Positions 1 through 8,333 of a stretch of 44,838 nt of DNA are shown here, piece by piece. The stretch comes from an uncultured Clostridia bacterium. Its GTDB lineage: Bacteria > Bacillota > Clostridia > UBA1381. Position 1 is the stretch's first letter. Every line of letters begins with the position of its first letter. The stretch spans positions 1 through 44,838 of the forward strand of contig CAKSUM010000022.1 of NCBI GenBank assembly GCA_934501535.1, read 5' to 3'. The position numbers were made by a program, and so were the translations under genes. Below the pieces are notes generated by a model that did no database searches, had not been told where the DNA came from, and worked only from the letters and a program-made list of their open reading frames with translations.

Positions 1-348
<348 letters not shown>

Positions 349-447
349 AAGCCGAAAGGCGGAGGAGAGCGGAAGTTAGCGAGAGTAAAAGAGAGAGAAT
401 CTGTCAGAAGATGAAGCATTATTTAGTTTTGAGGGTATAACCCGAAA

Positions 448-563
448 TCCGGTGACGATAGCAAAGAGGATCCACCCGTACCCATACCGAACACGGAAGT
501 TAAGCTCTTTCACGTTGAAGATACTTGGCGGGCGACTGCCCGGGAAAATAGATAGTTGCCGGA
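448..563 (+). rRNA. 5S rRNA
   Basis: A 116-nt segment carries the conserved 5S core (CCACCCGTACCCATACCGAACACGG split over 472-496, then AAGTTAAGCTC). Its ends TCCGG(T) and (T)GCCGGA pair as helix I. It lies about 100 nt after the 23S end in the same transcription unit. End positions follow the helix I pairing. Confidence 0.93.
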
Positions 564-614
564 ACTGAGTTTATACTCACAATAAGTAGATAGCTTTATG
601 GTTATCTCTTATTT

Positions 615-689
615 GGCCCGTTGGTCAAGCGGTTAAGACACCGCCCTTTCACGGCGGTATCGCGAGTTCGATTCTCGCACGGGTCACCA
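615..689 (+). tRNA. tRNA-Glu (anticodon UUC)
   Basis: A complete cloverleaf is visible: acceptor GGCCCGT pairs with ACGGGTC, the anticodon stem is CCGCC/GGCGG with loop CTTTCAC (anticodon TTC), the T arm is GCGAG-TTCGATT-CTCGC, and the 3' CCA is encoded at 687-689. It is the first of two tRNAs trailing the rrn operon. Confidence 0.96.
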
Positions 690-692
690 TTT

Positions 693-726
693 GTTAAAAG
701 CCTTTCTGTTTGGAAAGGCTTTTAAC
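693..726 (+). other. perfect 14-bp hairpin between the two tRNAs
   Basis: GTTAAAAGCCTTTC (693-706) and GAAAGGCTTTTAAC (713-726) are exact reverse complements around a 6-nt loop. No long T run follows, so it is more likely a processing or pausing hairpin than a full terminator. The downstream tRNA begins only 6 nt later. Confidence 0.7.
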
Positions 727-732
727 GGATTA

Positions 733-809
733 GGGCCATTAGCTCAGTTGGTTAGAGCATCCGGCTCATAACCGGACGGTCCAAGGTTCGAGTCCTTGAT
801 GGCCCACCA
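733..809 (+). tRNA. tRNA with CAU anticodon (elongator Met or Ile2)
   Basis: Acceptor GGGCCAT pairs with ATGGCCC, the anticodon stem CCGG(C)/(A)CCGG encloses loop CTCATAA (anticodon CAT), a TTCGAGT T loop is present, and CCA is encoded. The paired G1-C72 argues against initiator tRNA. Elongator tRNA-Met and lysidine-modified tRNA-Ile2 cannot be separated by eye. Confidence 0.92.
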
Positions 810-814
810 CGTAG

Positions 815-857
815 ACCGGACGATTTAGATATTTTCTAAATTGTCCGGTTTTTTTTT
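815..857 (+). terminator. intrinsic terminator of the rrn-tRNA operon
   Basis: ACCGGACGATTTAG (815-828) pairs with CTAAATTGTCCGGT (836-849), 14 bp with one G-T pair, followed by nine T. It closes the rRNA/tRNA transcription unit. Confidence 0.93.
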
Positions 858-1323
858 GCGCCTTTGCGGGCTTTTGAGATTTTCGATTTCAAAAGAATTT
901 GTGCATATATCCCCTGTTTTCGGACAGGACTTGAACGGGATATATGCCCACGAAATAGAATTTAGGGGATTAAATTTAAAAAAAATTCACCTTAAAATTG
1001 TATTAAACAATATAGATAGCTCCGTAAACAAACTTGATTTGAACGAGGGATACGGTGTTATTGAACAATATAGATATGTTTCAATTCGGATGGAATTTGA
1101 ACATTAAATAAAAATAGATATATGAGAATAGTTTCTGTAAAAGGAGGGTATCCTTTTTTAACAAGAAGACTAAAACTTAAATAGGTGATATTGTAAAAGA
1201 AATATTATTTTCTCAATATCCCAAATAGTATAAAACGGAGCGAGAAGGAATATGCCGGGGAGTAAAATCCCCGGTTGTTTTTTTGTGCAAAGAGGAGAAA
1301 TTATATAAAAATCAAGCGAAGTC
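858..1323. other. intergenic stretch with two hairpins, possible gene remnant
   Basis: No credible gene is seen. An open frame reaches 1107 without an ATG or a ribosome site and begins inside the terminator. Its C-terminal text (…NEGYGVIEQYRYVSIRMEFEH) could be the tail of a decayed gene but matches nothing I know. A weak hairpin AAAAGGA/TCCTTTT followed by T lies at 1139-1159. Confidence 0.4.
1255..1284 (+). terminator. intrinsic terminator
   Basis: CCGGGGA (1255-1261) pairs with TCCCCGG (1268-1274) around GTAAAA, followed by TTG and seven T. It has no intact gene directly before it, which supports the view that an upstream gene has decayed. Confidence 0.8.
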
Positions 1324-1352
1324 TTGATTTTTGCGTCAAAATATGTTAAAAT
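1324..1352 (+). promoter_or_regulatory. promoter of the small XRE regulator
   Basis: TTGATT (1324-1329) and TAAAAT (1347-1352) are separated by 17 nt and lie about 30 nt before the regulator's GTG start. Confidence 0.5.
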
Positions 1353-1381
1353 AAACATATCAAATTTCGGAGGCTTATGCT

Positions 1382-1579
1382 GTGGTAACATATCAAAGAC
1401 TGTGGAAAACTCTTGAACAGAAGAAAATCCGCAAGCATGATTTAATGGAGCTTGCGGGAATATCGTCAACAACGCTGACGAAACTTAATAAAAACGAAAT
1501 TGTGGCATTGACGGTGCTTGTGAAAATATGCAAGGCGCTTGACTGCCGCATTGAAGACATAGTGGAAGTTGCGGAATAA
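1382..1579 (+). CDS. small XRE-family helix-turn-helix regulator
   Basis: A 65-residue protein that is almost entirely one Cro/CI-type helix-turn-helix (YQRLWKTLEQKKIRKHDLMEL to CKALDCRIEDIVEV). The motif LMELAGISSTTLTKLNKNE is the turn and recognition helix. This matches the stand-alone XRE proteins common in Firmicutes, which bind operator DNA as dimers. The start is GTG at 1382, 8 nt after CGGAGG; an ATG at 1377 runs into a stop after three codons. No partner gene is obvious, and the target is unknown. The next gene system is about 220 bp away, so a link to it is only a guess. Confidence 0.82.
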   Translation: MVTYQRLWKTLEQKKIRKHDLMELAGISSTTLTKLNKNEIVALTVLVKICKALDCRIEDIVEVAE

Positions 1580-1600
1580 AATTATTTGAAAAAAGGAGAT

Positions 1601-1799
1601 AATGATTAAACCGGAGATCGTAGCGAAAACGTTTTCCGGACAGTATATTATGTTCTTATTGACTTTCCGCTCACATTAGATGAATGCAGAGTAAAAACCT
1701 TGACTTAAAAGGCGGCAAGAGACATAAGTAAGGTTTTTGAATTTAGGTTGCGGATGGTTGCTTATGCAATTACGATAGACGAATTGGAGAAATGCAAAA
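1601..1799 (+). pseudogene. possible remnant of a decayed gene
   Basis: AGGAGAT is followed by ATG at 1602 and a frame reading MIKPEIVAKTFSGQYIMF before it dies. Readable pieces continue in other frames (YVLIDFPLTLDECRVKTLT stop; then DISKVFEFRLRMVAYAITIDE up to the next gene). Good ribosome site plus coding-like text broken into frames suggests a shredded gene. I do not recognise the parent. The last part also carries the ribosome site GGAGAAA for the response regulator. Confidence 0.35.
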
Positions 1800-2450
1800 A
1801 TGAAAATATTGATAGTTGAAGATGACTGCGTACTGAATAACGGAATTGCATTATCCCTGACAAATTATGAGATTTTGCAAGCTTTTTCCTTAGAGGAAGC
1901 GGAATGTAAATATAATGCAGATATTGACCTTATTATTCTCGATGTGAACCTGCCGGACGGCAGCGGTATTGATTTTTGCAAAAAATTGCGAGCATACAGC
2001 CATGTGCCGATAATAATGCTGACCGCAAATGACATGGAAATCGACATTGTAACCGGTTTGGAAAGCGGTGCAGATGATTACATAACAAAGCCGTTTTCGC
2101 TGGCAGTTCTTCGGGCAAGGGTAAATGCCGTAACAAGGAGAAAACGGGAAGATAACACGGATTTCAAATATAAAAATTTCTCTTTCAATTTTGAAAATAT
2201 GATATTTTCTTATGACGGCACTTTGGTTGAACTCAGCAAAACGGAACAAAGACTCCTAAAAACACTCATGCAAAATATCGGAAAAACAGTAAGCCGTGAG
2301 ACGCTTATCGACAGGGTGTGGCCTGACGGTGCGGAATTTGTGGAAGAAAATGCACTATCCGTCTGCATAAAAAGACTTCGTTGTAAGCTGCCGGGCCTTC
2401 CAATTAAAACGGTCTACGGAATAGGATATGTATTGGAAAAACAAAAATGA
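1800..2450 (+). CDS. OmpR-family response regulator
   Basis: A 216-residue two-domain regulator. The receiver domain (about 1-115) has the acidic pair at 8-9, phospho-acceptor D48 (LIILDVNLP), T75 and K97 (YITKPFS). The C-terminal winged helix (about 125-214) shows the OmpR/PhoB signature SKTEQRLLKTLMQN, then RETLIDRVWP and IKTVYGIGYVLE. It should be phosphorylated by the kinase encoded next, whose ATG overlaps its stop by 4 nt. The short paired kinase and following ABC exporter match BceRS/VanRS-like antibiotic-peptide sensing modules. A likely binding site lies before the ABC genes (3364-3385). Confidence 0.95.
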   Translation: MKILIVEDDCVLNNGIALSLTNYEILQAFSLEEAECKYNADIDLIILDVNLPDGSGIDFCKKLRAYSHVPIIMLTANDMEIDIVTGLESGADDYITKPFSLAVLRARVNAVTRRKREDNTDFKYKNFSFNFENMIFSYDGTLVELSKTEQRLLKTLMQNIGKTVSRETLIDRVWPDGAEFVEENALSVCIKRLRCKLPGLPIKTVYGIGYVLEKQK

Positions 2451-3361
2451 TTACTGCTGTTTTAATACTGATAATTATTTTGCTCACATCTGTGCTGTTG
2501 ATTATGCGGCACAAGCACATAAAAATGCTTGACAGGCTTGATTTTATGCTTGATTCCGCAACGGAAAACAAGTTTTCCGAAACAGAGTTTACGGAAAGCA
2601 GGTTATCGAAAACAGAGACAAAAATGTACCGGTATTTATCCGCCGGAAAAACGTCGCTTGCACAAATAACCTCGGAAAAGGATGCGGTAAAATCGCTGAT
2701 TTCGGATATATCCCACCAAACCAAGACGCCGATTTCAAATATACTGCTCTATTCCGAGCTTTTGTGCGACAATGCAAAATTAAATGATGATACCAAAAAG
2801 CTTGCGGAGTATATAAAAGCACAGACAGAAAAACTGAACTTTCTGATAGGTTCGCTTGTGAAAATTTCCCGTTTGGAAAACGGAATTGTTTCGCTTTCGC
2901 CAAAGGAAAACAGCATCGGTGACCTCCTTTCCGCTCTTGATTTCGGGGACAAAGCAAAAAGAAAAAACATTGGCCTTAAAATTGAAAGCAATACAGATAC
3001 GACTGCAATTTTTGACTTCAAATGGACATCAGAGGCAATATCAAACATTGTAGACAATGCAATAAAATACACGCCTTGCGGCGGCAAAGTATCGGTTACG
3101 GCGGTTCCGTATGAAATGTTCGTTAAGATAGACATAAAAGATAACGGAATCGGAATCTGCGAAGAAGATTATCCCAAAATCTTTACTCGGTTTTACCGCT
3201 CGCAAAAGGTAAGCGGCGAGCAAGGCGTCGGCATAGGTCTTTACCTGGCACGCGAAATAATTTCAAGGCAAGGCGGTTATATAAAGGTTGAATCCACCGA
3301 AAACAAAGGCTCGGAATTTTCTGTCTTTATCCCCAAAAATGCAAATATGTCAAAACTGTAA
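2447..3361 (+). CDS. sensor histidine kinase (HisKA/HATPase)
   Basis: A 304-residue kinase starting with one hydrophobic segment (residues 2-20, AVLILIIILLTSVLLIM) and no large extracellular domain. The H box SDISHQTKTPISN puts the phosphorylated histidine at 90. The N box (NIVDNAIKYTPCGGK), G1 (DNGIGI), F box (FTRFYRS) and G2 (GVGIGLYLAREII) are all intact. The near absence of a sensor domain is typical of kinases that sense through a partner ABC transporter, in line with the BceAB-like genes immediately downstream. It overlaps the regulator gene by 4 nt (ATGA). About 70 nt separate it from the ATPase gene, with a separate promoter in between. Confidence 0.95.
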   Translation: MITAVLILIIILLTSVLLIMRHKHIKMLDRLDFMLDSATENKFSETEFTESRLSKTETKMYRYLSAGKTSLAQITSEKDAVKSLISDISHQTKTPISNILLYSELLCDNAKLNDDTKKLAEYIKAQTEKLNFLIGSLVKISRLENGIVSLSPKENSIGDLLSALDFGDKAKRKNIGLKIESNTDTTAIFDFKWTSEAISNIVDNAIKYTPCGGKVSVTAVPYEMFVKIDIKDNGIGICEEDYPKIFTRFYRSQKVSGEQGVGIGLYLAREIISRQGGYIKVESTENKGSEFSVFIPKNANMSKL

Positions 3362-3363
3362 GA

Positions 3364-3400
3364 TTTCAGAAAGATTTGAGAAAGAATCGGCTGCTATAAT
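3364..3400 (+). promoter_or_regulatory. ABC-operon promoter with tandem 11-bp response-regulator site
   Basis: Two adjacent direct repeats, TTTCAGAAAGA (3364-3374) and TTTGAGAAAGA (3375-3385), differ at one base. A -10 TATAAT follows at 3395-3400, so the repeats sit over the -35 position where no good -35 hexamer exists. Head-to-tail repeats with about one helical turn spacing are how OmpR-type regulators bind and activate. That the upstream regulator binds here is inferred. Confidence 0.65.
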
Positions 3401-3433
3401 GGTTTTGCGGAATCAAAACAGGAGGTAGTTTCA

Positions 3434-4111
3434 ATGAACATCTTACAAACTCATAATCTAAAAAAATATTACGGCAGCGGAGATACCGCCGTAAAGGCAC
3501 TCGACGGAGTTAATCTGACGGTTGCGGACGGCGAATTTGTTGCAATCGTCGGAACCTCGGGCAGCGGAAAATCGACCCTTTTGCATCTTCTCGGCGGGCT
3601 TGACCGCCCGACGGACGGAAAGGTTATTATAGCTGACAAGGATATTTTTTCGCTTGATGACAACGCTCTGACAATCTTCAGGCGAAGGAAAATCGGATTT
3701 GTCTTTCAAAGCTACAATCTTATACCTACGCTTAATGTGTATGAAAACATTGTTCTGCCGATAGAGCTTGACGGCAGCAGGACAGACAAAAAGCATACGC
3801 AGAACGTTATTGATATTCTCGGACTTTCGGGCAAGGAGACAAGGCTTCCCTCGCAGCTTTCGGGCGGACAGCAGCAGCGTGTCGCCATAGCACGTGCACT
3901 TGCGGCAAAGCCTGCAATCATTCTTGCAGACGAACCGACCGGAAACCTTGACAGTAAAACGAGCCTTGATGTTTTGGGGCTTATGAAAATTTCAAGCGAG
4001 GAATTTAAACAGACTATCGTTATGATTACACACAATGATGCGATTGCCCAGATGGCAGACAGGATTATCCGCATCGAGGACGGAAGAATTGCAGGTGATC
4101 ATAATGTATAA
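3434..4111 (+). CDS. ABC exporter ATPase (MacB/LolD/BceA type)
   Basis: A 225-residue ATP-binding subunit with Walker A GTSGSGKST (about 41-49), Q loop FVFQSYNL, signature LSGGQQQRVAIARAL, Walker B IILADEPTGNLD and H loop MITHND. The motif ADEPTGNLDS is characteristic of the MacB/LolD/BceA export branch, which pairs with FtsX permeases. The start follows AGGAGGT by 6 nt. Its stop overlaps the permease ATG by 8 nt. With the kinase pair it likely forms an antimicrobial-peptide sensing and detoxification unit. Substrate not shown. Confidence 0.95.
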   Translation: MNILQTHNLKKYYGSGDTAVKALDGVNLTVADGEFVAIVGTSGSGKSTLLHLLGGLDRPTDGKVIIADKDIFSLDDNALTIFRRRKIGFVFQSYNLIPTLNVYENIVLPIELDGSRTDKKHTQNVIDILGLSGKETRLPSQLSGGQQQRVAIARALAAKPAIILADEPTGNLDSKTSLDVLGLMKISSEEFKQTIVMITHNDAIAQMADRIIRIEDGRIAGDHNV

Positions 4112-6629
4112 GGTGCAAAGCGGCAAAACCATCCGTAAAATTGCAGGGCGTACGTTCCGGTATAACAAAACACGAAACATAATCGGACTTTTGGCAATTT
4201 GTCTTACGGCTGTTTTATTTACAACTGTTTTCAGCATCGGTATGAGTGCGTTAAATTCCATTCAGCAGACAACAATGCGGCAGGTCGGAACACAGGCACA
4301 CGGCGGCTTTAAGTACCTGACAATGCCGCAGTATGAAAAATTAAAAAGTGACCCGAAAATCAAGGATATTTCATATAATATCATTGTCGGTACAGCGGAA
4401 AATCCCGAGCTGTCAAAGCTTTATACGGAAATCAGATACACAGAGGAAAAATCCGCAAAGTGGTCATTTTCCATGCCGACGGCAGGCAGACTGCCCGAAA
4501 AGGAAAATGAAATTGCAACCACCGTTCAGGTTCTTGACGCTCTCGGAATTGAACACAGGTTAGGTGAAAACGTGCCGCTTGAGTTTACTGCAAGCGGCAA
4601 AAAGCATAAGGATAATTTTACGCTGTGCGGATTTTGGAGCGTAGATGATGTAACGGTTGCAAATCAGGCGTTCGTATCGTATGAATATGCAGCCAAGGCT
4701 GCACCTGTCTGGAAAAGTGTCCCGGAAAAATTCGGCGAAATGTCATATGAGTCCGGCTCGGTAAATCCCTCGCTGTGGTTCTCAAACTCATTTGACATAG
4801 AAGGAAAGATGCAGGAATTAAAGGACAGGTGCGGCTTTGACGAGGAAGTGAACGACGGTGTAAACTGGGCATATGCAGGCTCGGAGGTTGACCTTGCAAC
4901 CTTACTTTTAATCGTCGGAATACTGCTTTTGATTATGCTTTCGGCTTACCTTATCATTTACAACATATTTTATATTTACGTGTCCCGTGACATAAAATTT
5001 TACGGACTTTTAAAGACAATCGGAACAACAAACAGGCAACTGAGAAAAATAGTAAGAAAGCAGGCTGAAATCCTGTCCGCAATAGGTATACCTGTCGGAC
5101 TGGTGCTTGGTTTTCTCCTTTCCTTTGTGCTTGTGCCTATAGTAATGCGGACAACGTCGATACATAATTACGGCGTGCCGGCAAATCCGATTGTCTTTAT
5201 CGGCGGTGCATTGTTTTCGTTCATTACGGTTATGATAAGCTGTATCAGACCATGCCGGTATGCGTCAAAAGTTTCGCCGATTGATGCGATTCGCTATACC
5301 GAAATTCAAAGCGGCAGAAAACAGAAGAAAAGAACAAAAGGAATAAGTTCGATCAGTATGGCTTTTGACAACATAAAAAGAGTACCAAAAAAGACTGCTA
5401 TGGTTGTTCTTTCAATATCTCTGTCGGTAATTCTTTTAAACACGGCGGTAACAATAAGCCGCGGCTTTGATATGGACAAATACATACAAAATATGGTTGT
5501 ATCGGATTTTTACATCACCGATAAAACGATTACCAATCCCGTCAGCGGAGTTAAAGAGCTTGACAGCATAACCCATGAAATTGCCGAAGATGTGAAAAAC
5601 TTCGGTGGAATATCGGAAACGGGCAGCACTTATATGAGACAGCAGATTCATATCTTAAACGACAACGGTTACGAAAATGCAAAAAAGGTATGCGAGGAAT
5701 ACAAAGATGTGCTGCCGGAAAAATATGTGGGTCAGCTTATTGATGATATCATTAATAAGCATCAAATAATCTCACGGAGTTACGGCGTTGATGGGGTTGC
5801 CTCAGATAAGCTTGATATTTATGAGGGAAAATTTGACAAAGATAAATTCAAAAGCGGGAATTATATAATTGTCTCCTCGTTTGCAGATGACGGAGGCGGA
5901 CATTATTACGACATTGGTGACAAGGTAACGATTGATTTCGGAAACGGAAAAACAAAGGAATACGAGGTTATGGCAATCGGCAATGTTGCCTATGCACTGT
6001 CTCCGCAGTTCTCAAATCTGATTGATGTGTATTTTACAATGTATTCAGACGAATTTATCTCACAGACGGGTGAAAAAAATGCCCTGAATATTGCATTCAA
6101 CGCAAAAGAAGGTGAATACGAAAGCCTGGAAAAATGCGTGAAAAATTACTGTGAAAATATAAATTCAGACCTCGACTTCAAATCCCGTTCGACTTATGAG
6201 GACAGTTTTCATAATATGCAGAATATGTACTTAATTGTCGGCAGCATTTTAAGCTTTATTCTGGGACTTATCGGACTTTTGAACTTCGTCAATTCAATGA
6301 TAACCTCAATTTCCGCAAGACAGCACGAATTTGCGGTACTGCAGTCAATCGGAATGACGGGCGGTCAGCTCAAAAAGATGCTTGTTTGCGAGGGAAGTTT
6401 GTACGCAGCAGCTTCAATAATATTCACTTTGACCGCGGGCAGTCTGATAAGTTATGCTTTGGTTGCGGCAATTTCAAACCAAATGTGGTTTTTCACATAC
6501 CACTTCACTTTTATGCCGCTGATTTATTCTGCCGTTGCACTTGCTGCGATTTCGGCGTTGATACCTGTTTTTTGCTATAACCGAATGTGCAAGTCAACTA
6601 TTGTTGACAGATTGCGGGTAAATGAATAA
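4104..6629 (+). CDS. ABC exporter permease, FtsX family (two FtsX domains)
   Basis: An 841-residue membrane protein. One helix is near the N-terminus (IGLLAICLTAVLFTTVFSIGM), a soluble region follows, then an FtsX block of three helices (about 265-400) with the KTIGTTNRQLRKIVRKQAE motif. A new helix (about 430) leads to a large extracellular part and a second FtsX block at the C-terminus (SIGMTGGQLKKMLVCEGSLY). I chose ATG 4104, which overlaps the ATPase stop; the open frame reaches back to 4035 but only inside the ATPase gene. Two FtsX blocks in one chain give a MacB/BceB-like exporter. It is longer than typical BceB (about 650). Confidence 0.93.
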   Translation: MYKVQSGKTIRKIAGRTFRYNKTRNIIGLLAICLTAVLFTTVFSIGMSALNSIQQTTMRQVGTQAHGGFKYLTMPQYEKLKSDPKIKDISYNIIVGTAENPELSKLYTEIRYTEEKSAKWSFSMPTAGRLPEKENEIATTVQVLDALGIEHRLGENVPLEFTASGKKHKDNFTLCGFWSVDDVTVANQAFVSYEYAAKAAPVWKSVPEKFGEMSYESGSVNPSLWFSNSFDIEGKMQELKDRCGFDEEVNDGVNWAYAGSEVDLATLLLIVGILLLIMLSAYLIIYNIFYIYVSRDIKFYGLLKTIGTTNRQLRKIVRKQAEILSAIGIPVGLVLGFLLSFVLVPIVMRTTSIHNYGVPANPIVFIGGALFSFITVMISCIRPCRYASKVSPIDAIRYTEIQSGRKQKKRTKGISSISMAFDNIKRVPKKTAMVVLSISLSVILLNTAVTISRGFDMDKYIQNMVVSDFYITDKTITNPVSGVKELDSITHEIAEDVKNFGGISETGSTYMRQQIHILNDNGYENAKKVCEEYKDVLPEKYVGQLIDDIINKHQIISRSYGVDGVASDKLDIYEGKFDKDKFKSGNYIIVSSFADDGGGHYYDIGDKVTIDFGNGKTKEYEVMAIGNVAYALSPQFSNLIDVYFTMYSDEFISQTGEKNALNIAFNAKEGEYESLEKCVKNYCENINSDLDFKSRSTYEDSFHNMQNMYLIVGSILSFILGLIGLLNFVNSMITSISARQHEFAVLQSIGMTGGQLKKMLVCEGSLYAAASIIFTLTAGSLISYALVAAISNQMWFFTYHFTFMPLIYSAVALAAISALIPVFCYNRMCKSTIVDRLRVNE

Positions 6630-6970
6630 AAACTACATATTATGTTGAAACGGAATTTGCGGTTATATGGATATTTACTCGGAACAAAAAGAATATGTAA
6701 AAGATATAAATGATATACGGTTGCATAACGGAATTTTTATGCAGACCCAAGAAAAGCCGCACAGGAAAATGAAAACCGTAATCAGGCATTCAAGAAAAAA
6801 ACAGATAATAGCTTTTAAGGCAATCTTAACGGGTTGCCTTTTTGTTTTCGCAAAAAAAGCCTGACAATGAATTGTACAAAAGTAAAAGACCAAATCAGCG
6901 CCTATTCGTAAAATGTCCGCTTTGGAATCGGCATACTTCGTTATGTTCTGCAAAATAATCAAAAAAACAA
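6630..6970. other. intergenic region with a terminator
   Basis: AAGGCAA (6817-6823) and TTGCCTT (6834-6840) with trailing T form a weak intrinsic terminator, probably for the ABC operon. A 65-codon frame from 6667 has no ribosome site and overlaps the hairpin, so I do not call it. Nothing else is recognised. Confidence 0.5.
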
Positions 6971-6999
6971 TTGACAACCTACCAATCGGTAGGTATAAT
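6971..6999 (+). promoter_or_regulatory. promoter with palindromic operator in the spacer
   Basis: Consensus -35 TTGACA (6971-6976) and -10 TATAAT (6994-6999) have a 17-nt spacer. The spacer is filled by a palindrome, ACCTACC (6977-6983), AATC, GGTAGGT (6988-6994). A strong promoter with a spacer operator is the standard layout of TetR-type repression. It drives the acyltransferase gene. The repressor need not be the TetR encoded downstream, whose own sites read GTAACCG/CGGTTAC. Confidence 0.8.
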
Positions 7000-7062
7000 A
7001 TAAATATAGACTGTTTTTTTATGGTTATGGTTAAAATTTATGTATAAATACGGAGATAGGCA

Positions 7063-8154
7063 ATGAGAAAGAAATACATTGACAATATAAGATGGATTAC
7101 CGTGGCTTTGGTTGTAATTTATCATGTGTTTTATATTTTTAATGGCTCGGGGGTTCTTGGAGGCGTCGGTTCATTTTCGGATACACATTATCAAGACATT
7201 GTATTATATATACTGTACCCGTGGTTTATGCTGCTTTTGTTTGTTGTTTCGGGCATGAGTGCAAGATTTTATCTCGAAACGCACACGCACAGAGAATTTA
7301 TTAAATCAAAGACAACAAAACTTTTAATACCTTCAACGCTTGCGCTGTTTGTATTTTGGTGGATTTTGGGATATTTTAACTTGAAAATCGGCGGTGCTTT
7401 TGAAAATATGCAGGCAGTTCCGAAACCGATATTGTATATAATTATGAGTGTATCAGGAACCGGGCCGCTATGGTATATACAGCTGCTTTGGATGTTTTCG
7501 ATGGGTTTGGTGCTGCTTAGAAAAATCGAAAAGGACAGATTATGGAATTTTTGCGGGAAAACAAATTGTCTTATTCTGATAATGCTTGCTCTGCTTGTTT
7601 GGGGTGCGGCACAAATCGGAAATACCCCCGTTGTAACGGCATATCGATTTGGAATTTACGGCACGGGATATTTGCTCGGTTATTTTGTTTTTTCGCATGA
7701 CGAAGTAATGAATCGGCTTGAAAAAATATATTTGCCGATTTGTGCGTCGGCAATTATCTTTGGCATAGCGTTCACCGCTGTCTTTTGGGGTAAGCCCTAT
7801 GCCGAGCATATTGTGCTGGATACACCGCTTTGTAATTTGTATGCTTGGACAGCGGTGCTTGCGATATTGTCATTTATGAAAAAGCGGGGAAATTTTGAGA
7901 ACGGCTTTACAAGATTTATGATAAAAAAATCTTGGGGACTGTATTTGTTTCATTATCTGCCCCTTGCGGCATGCGCATATTACATATACAATGCTGACAT
8001 TCCCGTGGCTTTGAAGTACATAACAACAGCATTCTCAAGCTTTTTCGGCGGTGTGTTTCTTTACGGAATAATCAGCCGTATTCCTGTTTTGAGATACGTT
8101 GTATGCGGAATTACCGGGGGTGCTGAATGTAGTGATATAAATTCCGCACTATAA
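7063..8154 (+). CDS. membrane acyltransferase (Acyl_transf_3 family)
   Basis: A 363-residue multi-spanning protein. The N-terminus KKYIDNIRWITVALVVIYHVFYIFN carries the family's conserved early R...YH motif (histidine about 21) used in acyl transfer. About ten hydrophobic segments follow, with GTGPLWYIQLLWMFSMGLVLL in the middle and KKSWGLYLFHYLPLA near the end, both typical of this family. Such enzymes O-acylate glycans, lipids or antibiotics at the membrane. The substrate cannot be told. The gene is monocistronic behind a tightly repressible promoter, suggesting induction by a small molecule or envelope stress. Confidence 0.85.
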   Translation: MRKKYIDNIRWITVALVVIYHVFYIFNGSGVLGGVGSFSDTHYQDIVLYILYPWFMLLLFVVSGMSARFYLETHTHREFIKSKTTKLLIPSTLALFVFWWILGYFNLKIGGAFENMQAVPKPILYIIMSVSGTGPLWYIQLLWMFSMGLVLLRKIEKDRLWNFCGKTNCLILIMLALLVWGAAQIGNTPVVTAYRFGIYGTGYLLGYFVFSHDEVMNRLEKIYLPICASAIIFGIAFTAVFWGKPYAEHIVLDTPLCNLYAWTAVLAILSFMKKRGNFENGFTRFMIKKSWGLYLFHYLPLAACAYYIYNADIPVALKYITTAFSSFFGGVFLYGIISRIPVLRYVVCGITGGAECSDINSAL

Positions 8155-8263
8155 TTATAAAATTATGTATTTTGCAATTATCGAAATAGAATACATCATG
8201 GATAATAGATATGGTGTCAATGCATTCTTTCAGATAATCATTAAAAAATTTTTTCCAAAACTC

Positions 8264-8313
8264 TTGACAAGTAACCGATCGTTTGCTATAATTATGGTAA
8301 CCGAACGGTTACT
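8264..8313 (+). promoter_or_regulatory. autoregulated TetR promoter with two operators
   Basis: -35 TTGACA (8264-8269) and -10 TATAAT (8287-8292) are 17 nt apart. The spacer holds an imperfect palindrome AGTAACCG-AT-CGTTTGCT (8270-8287). A perfect one, GTAACCG-AA-CGGTTAC (8297-8303/8306-8312), lies just after the -10. The same half-site in both implies one dimeric regulator, most simply the TetR protein encoded 21 nt downstream. Confidence 0.85.
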
Positions 8314-8333
8314 GCTGTTTAAGGAGTGAAATT

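Noticed and set aside
733..809. tRNA as attachment site of the mobile element
   Set aside because: No second copy of the tRNA 3' end was noticed near 21.6 or 32.7 kb, and TnpX-type recombinases do not usually target tRNAs.
841..1107. 88-codon plus-strand frame after the rRNA operon
   Set aside because: It starts with TTG inside the terminator stem and T run, lacks a ribosome site and matches nothing known. At most a gene remnant.
6667..6864. 65-codon frame after the ABC permease
   Set aside because: No ribosome site, and its end overlaps the terminator hairpin.
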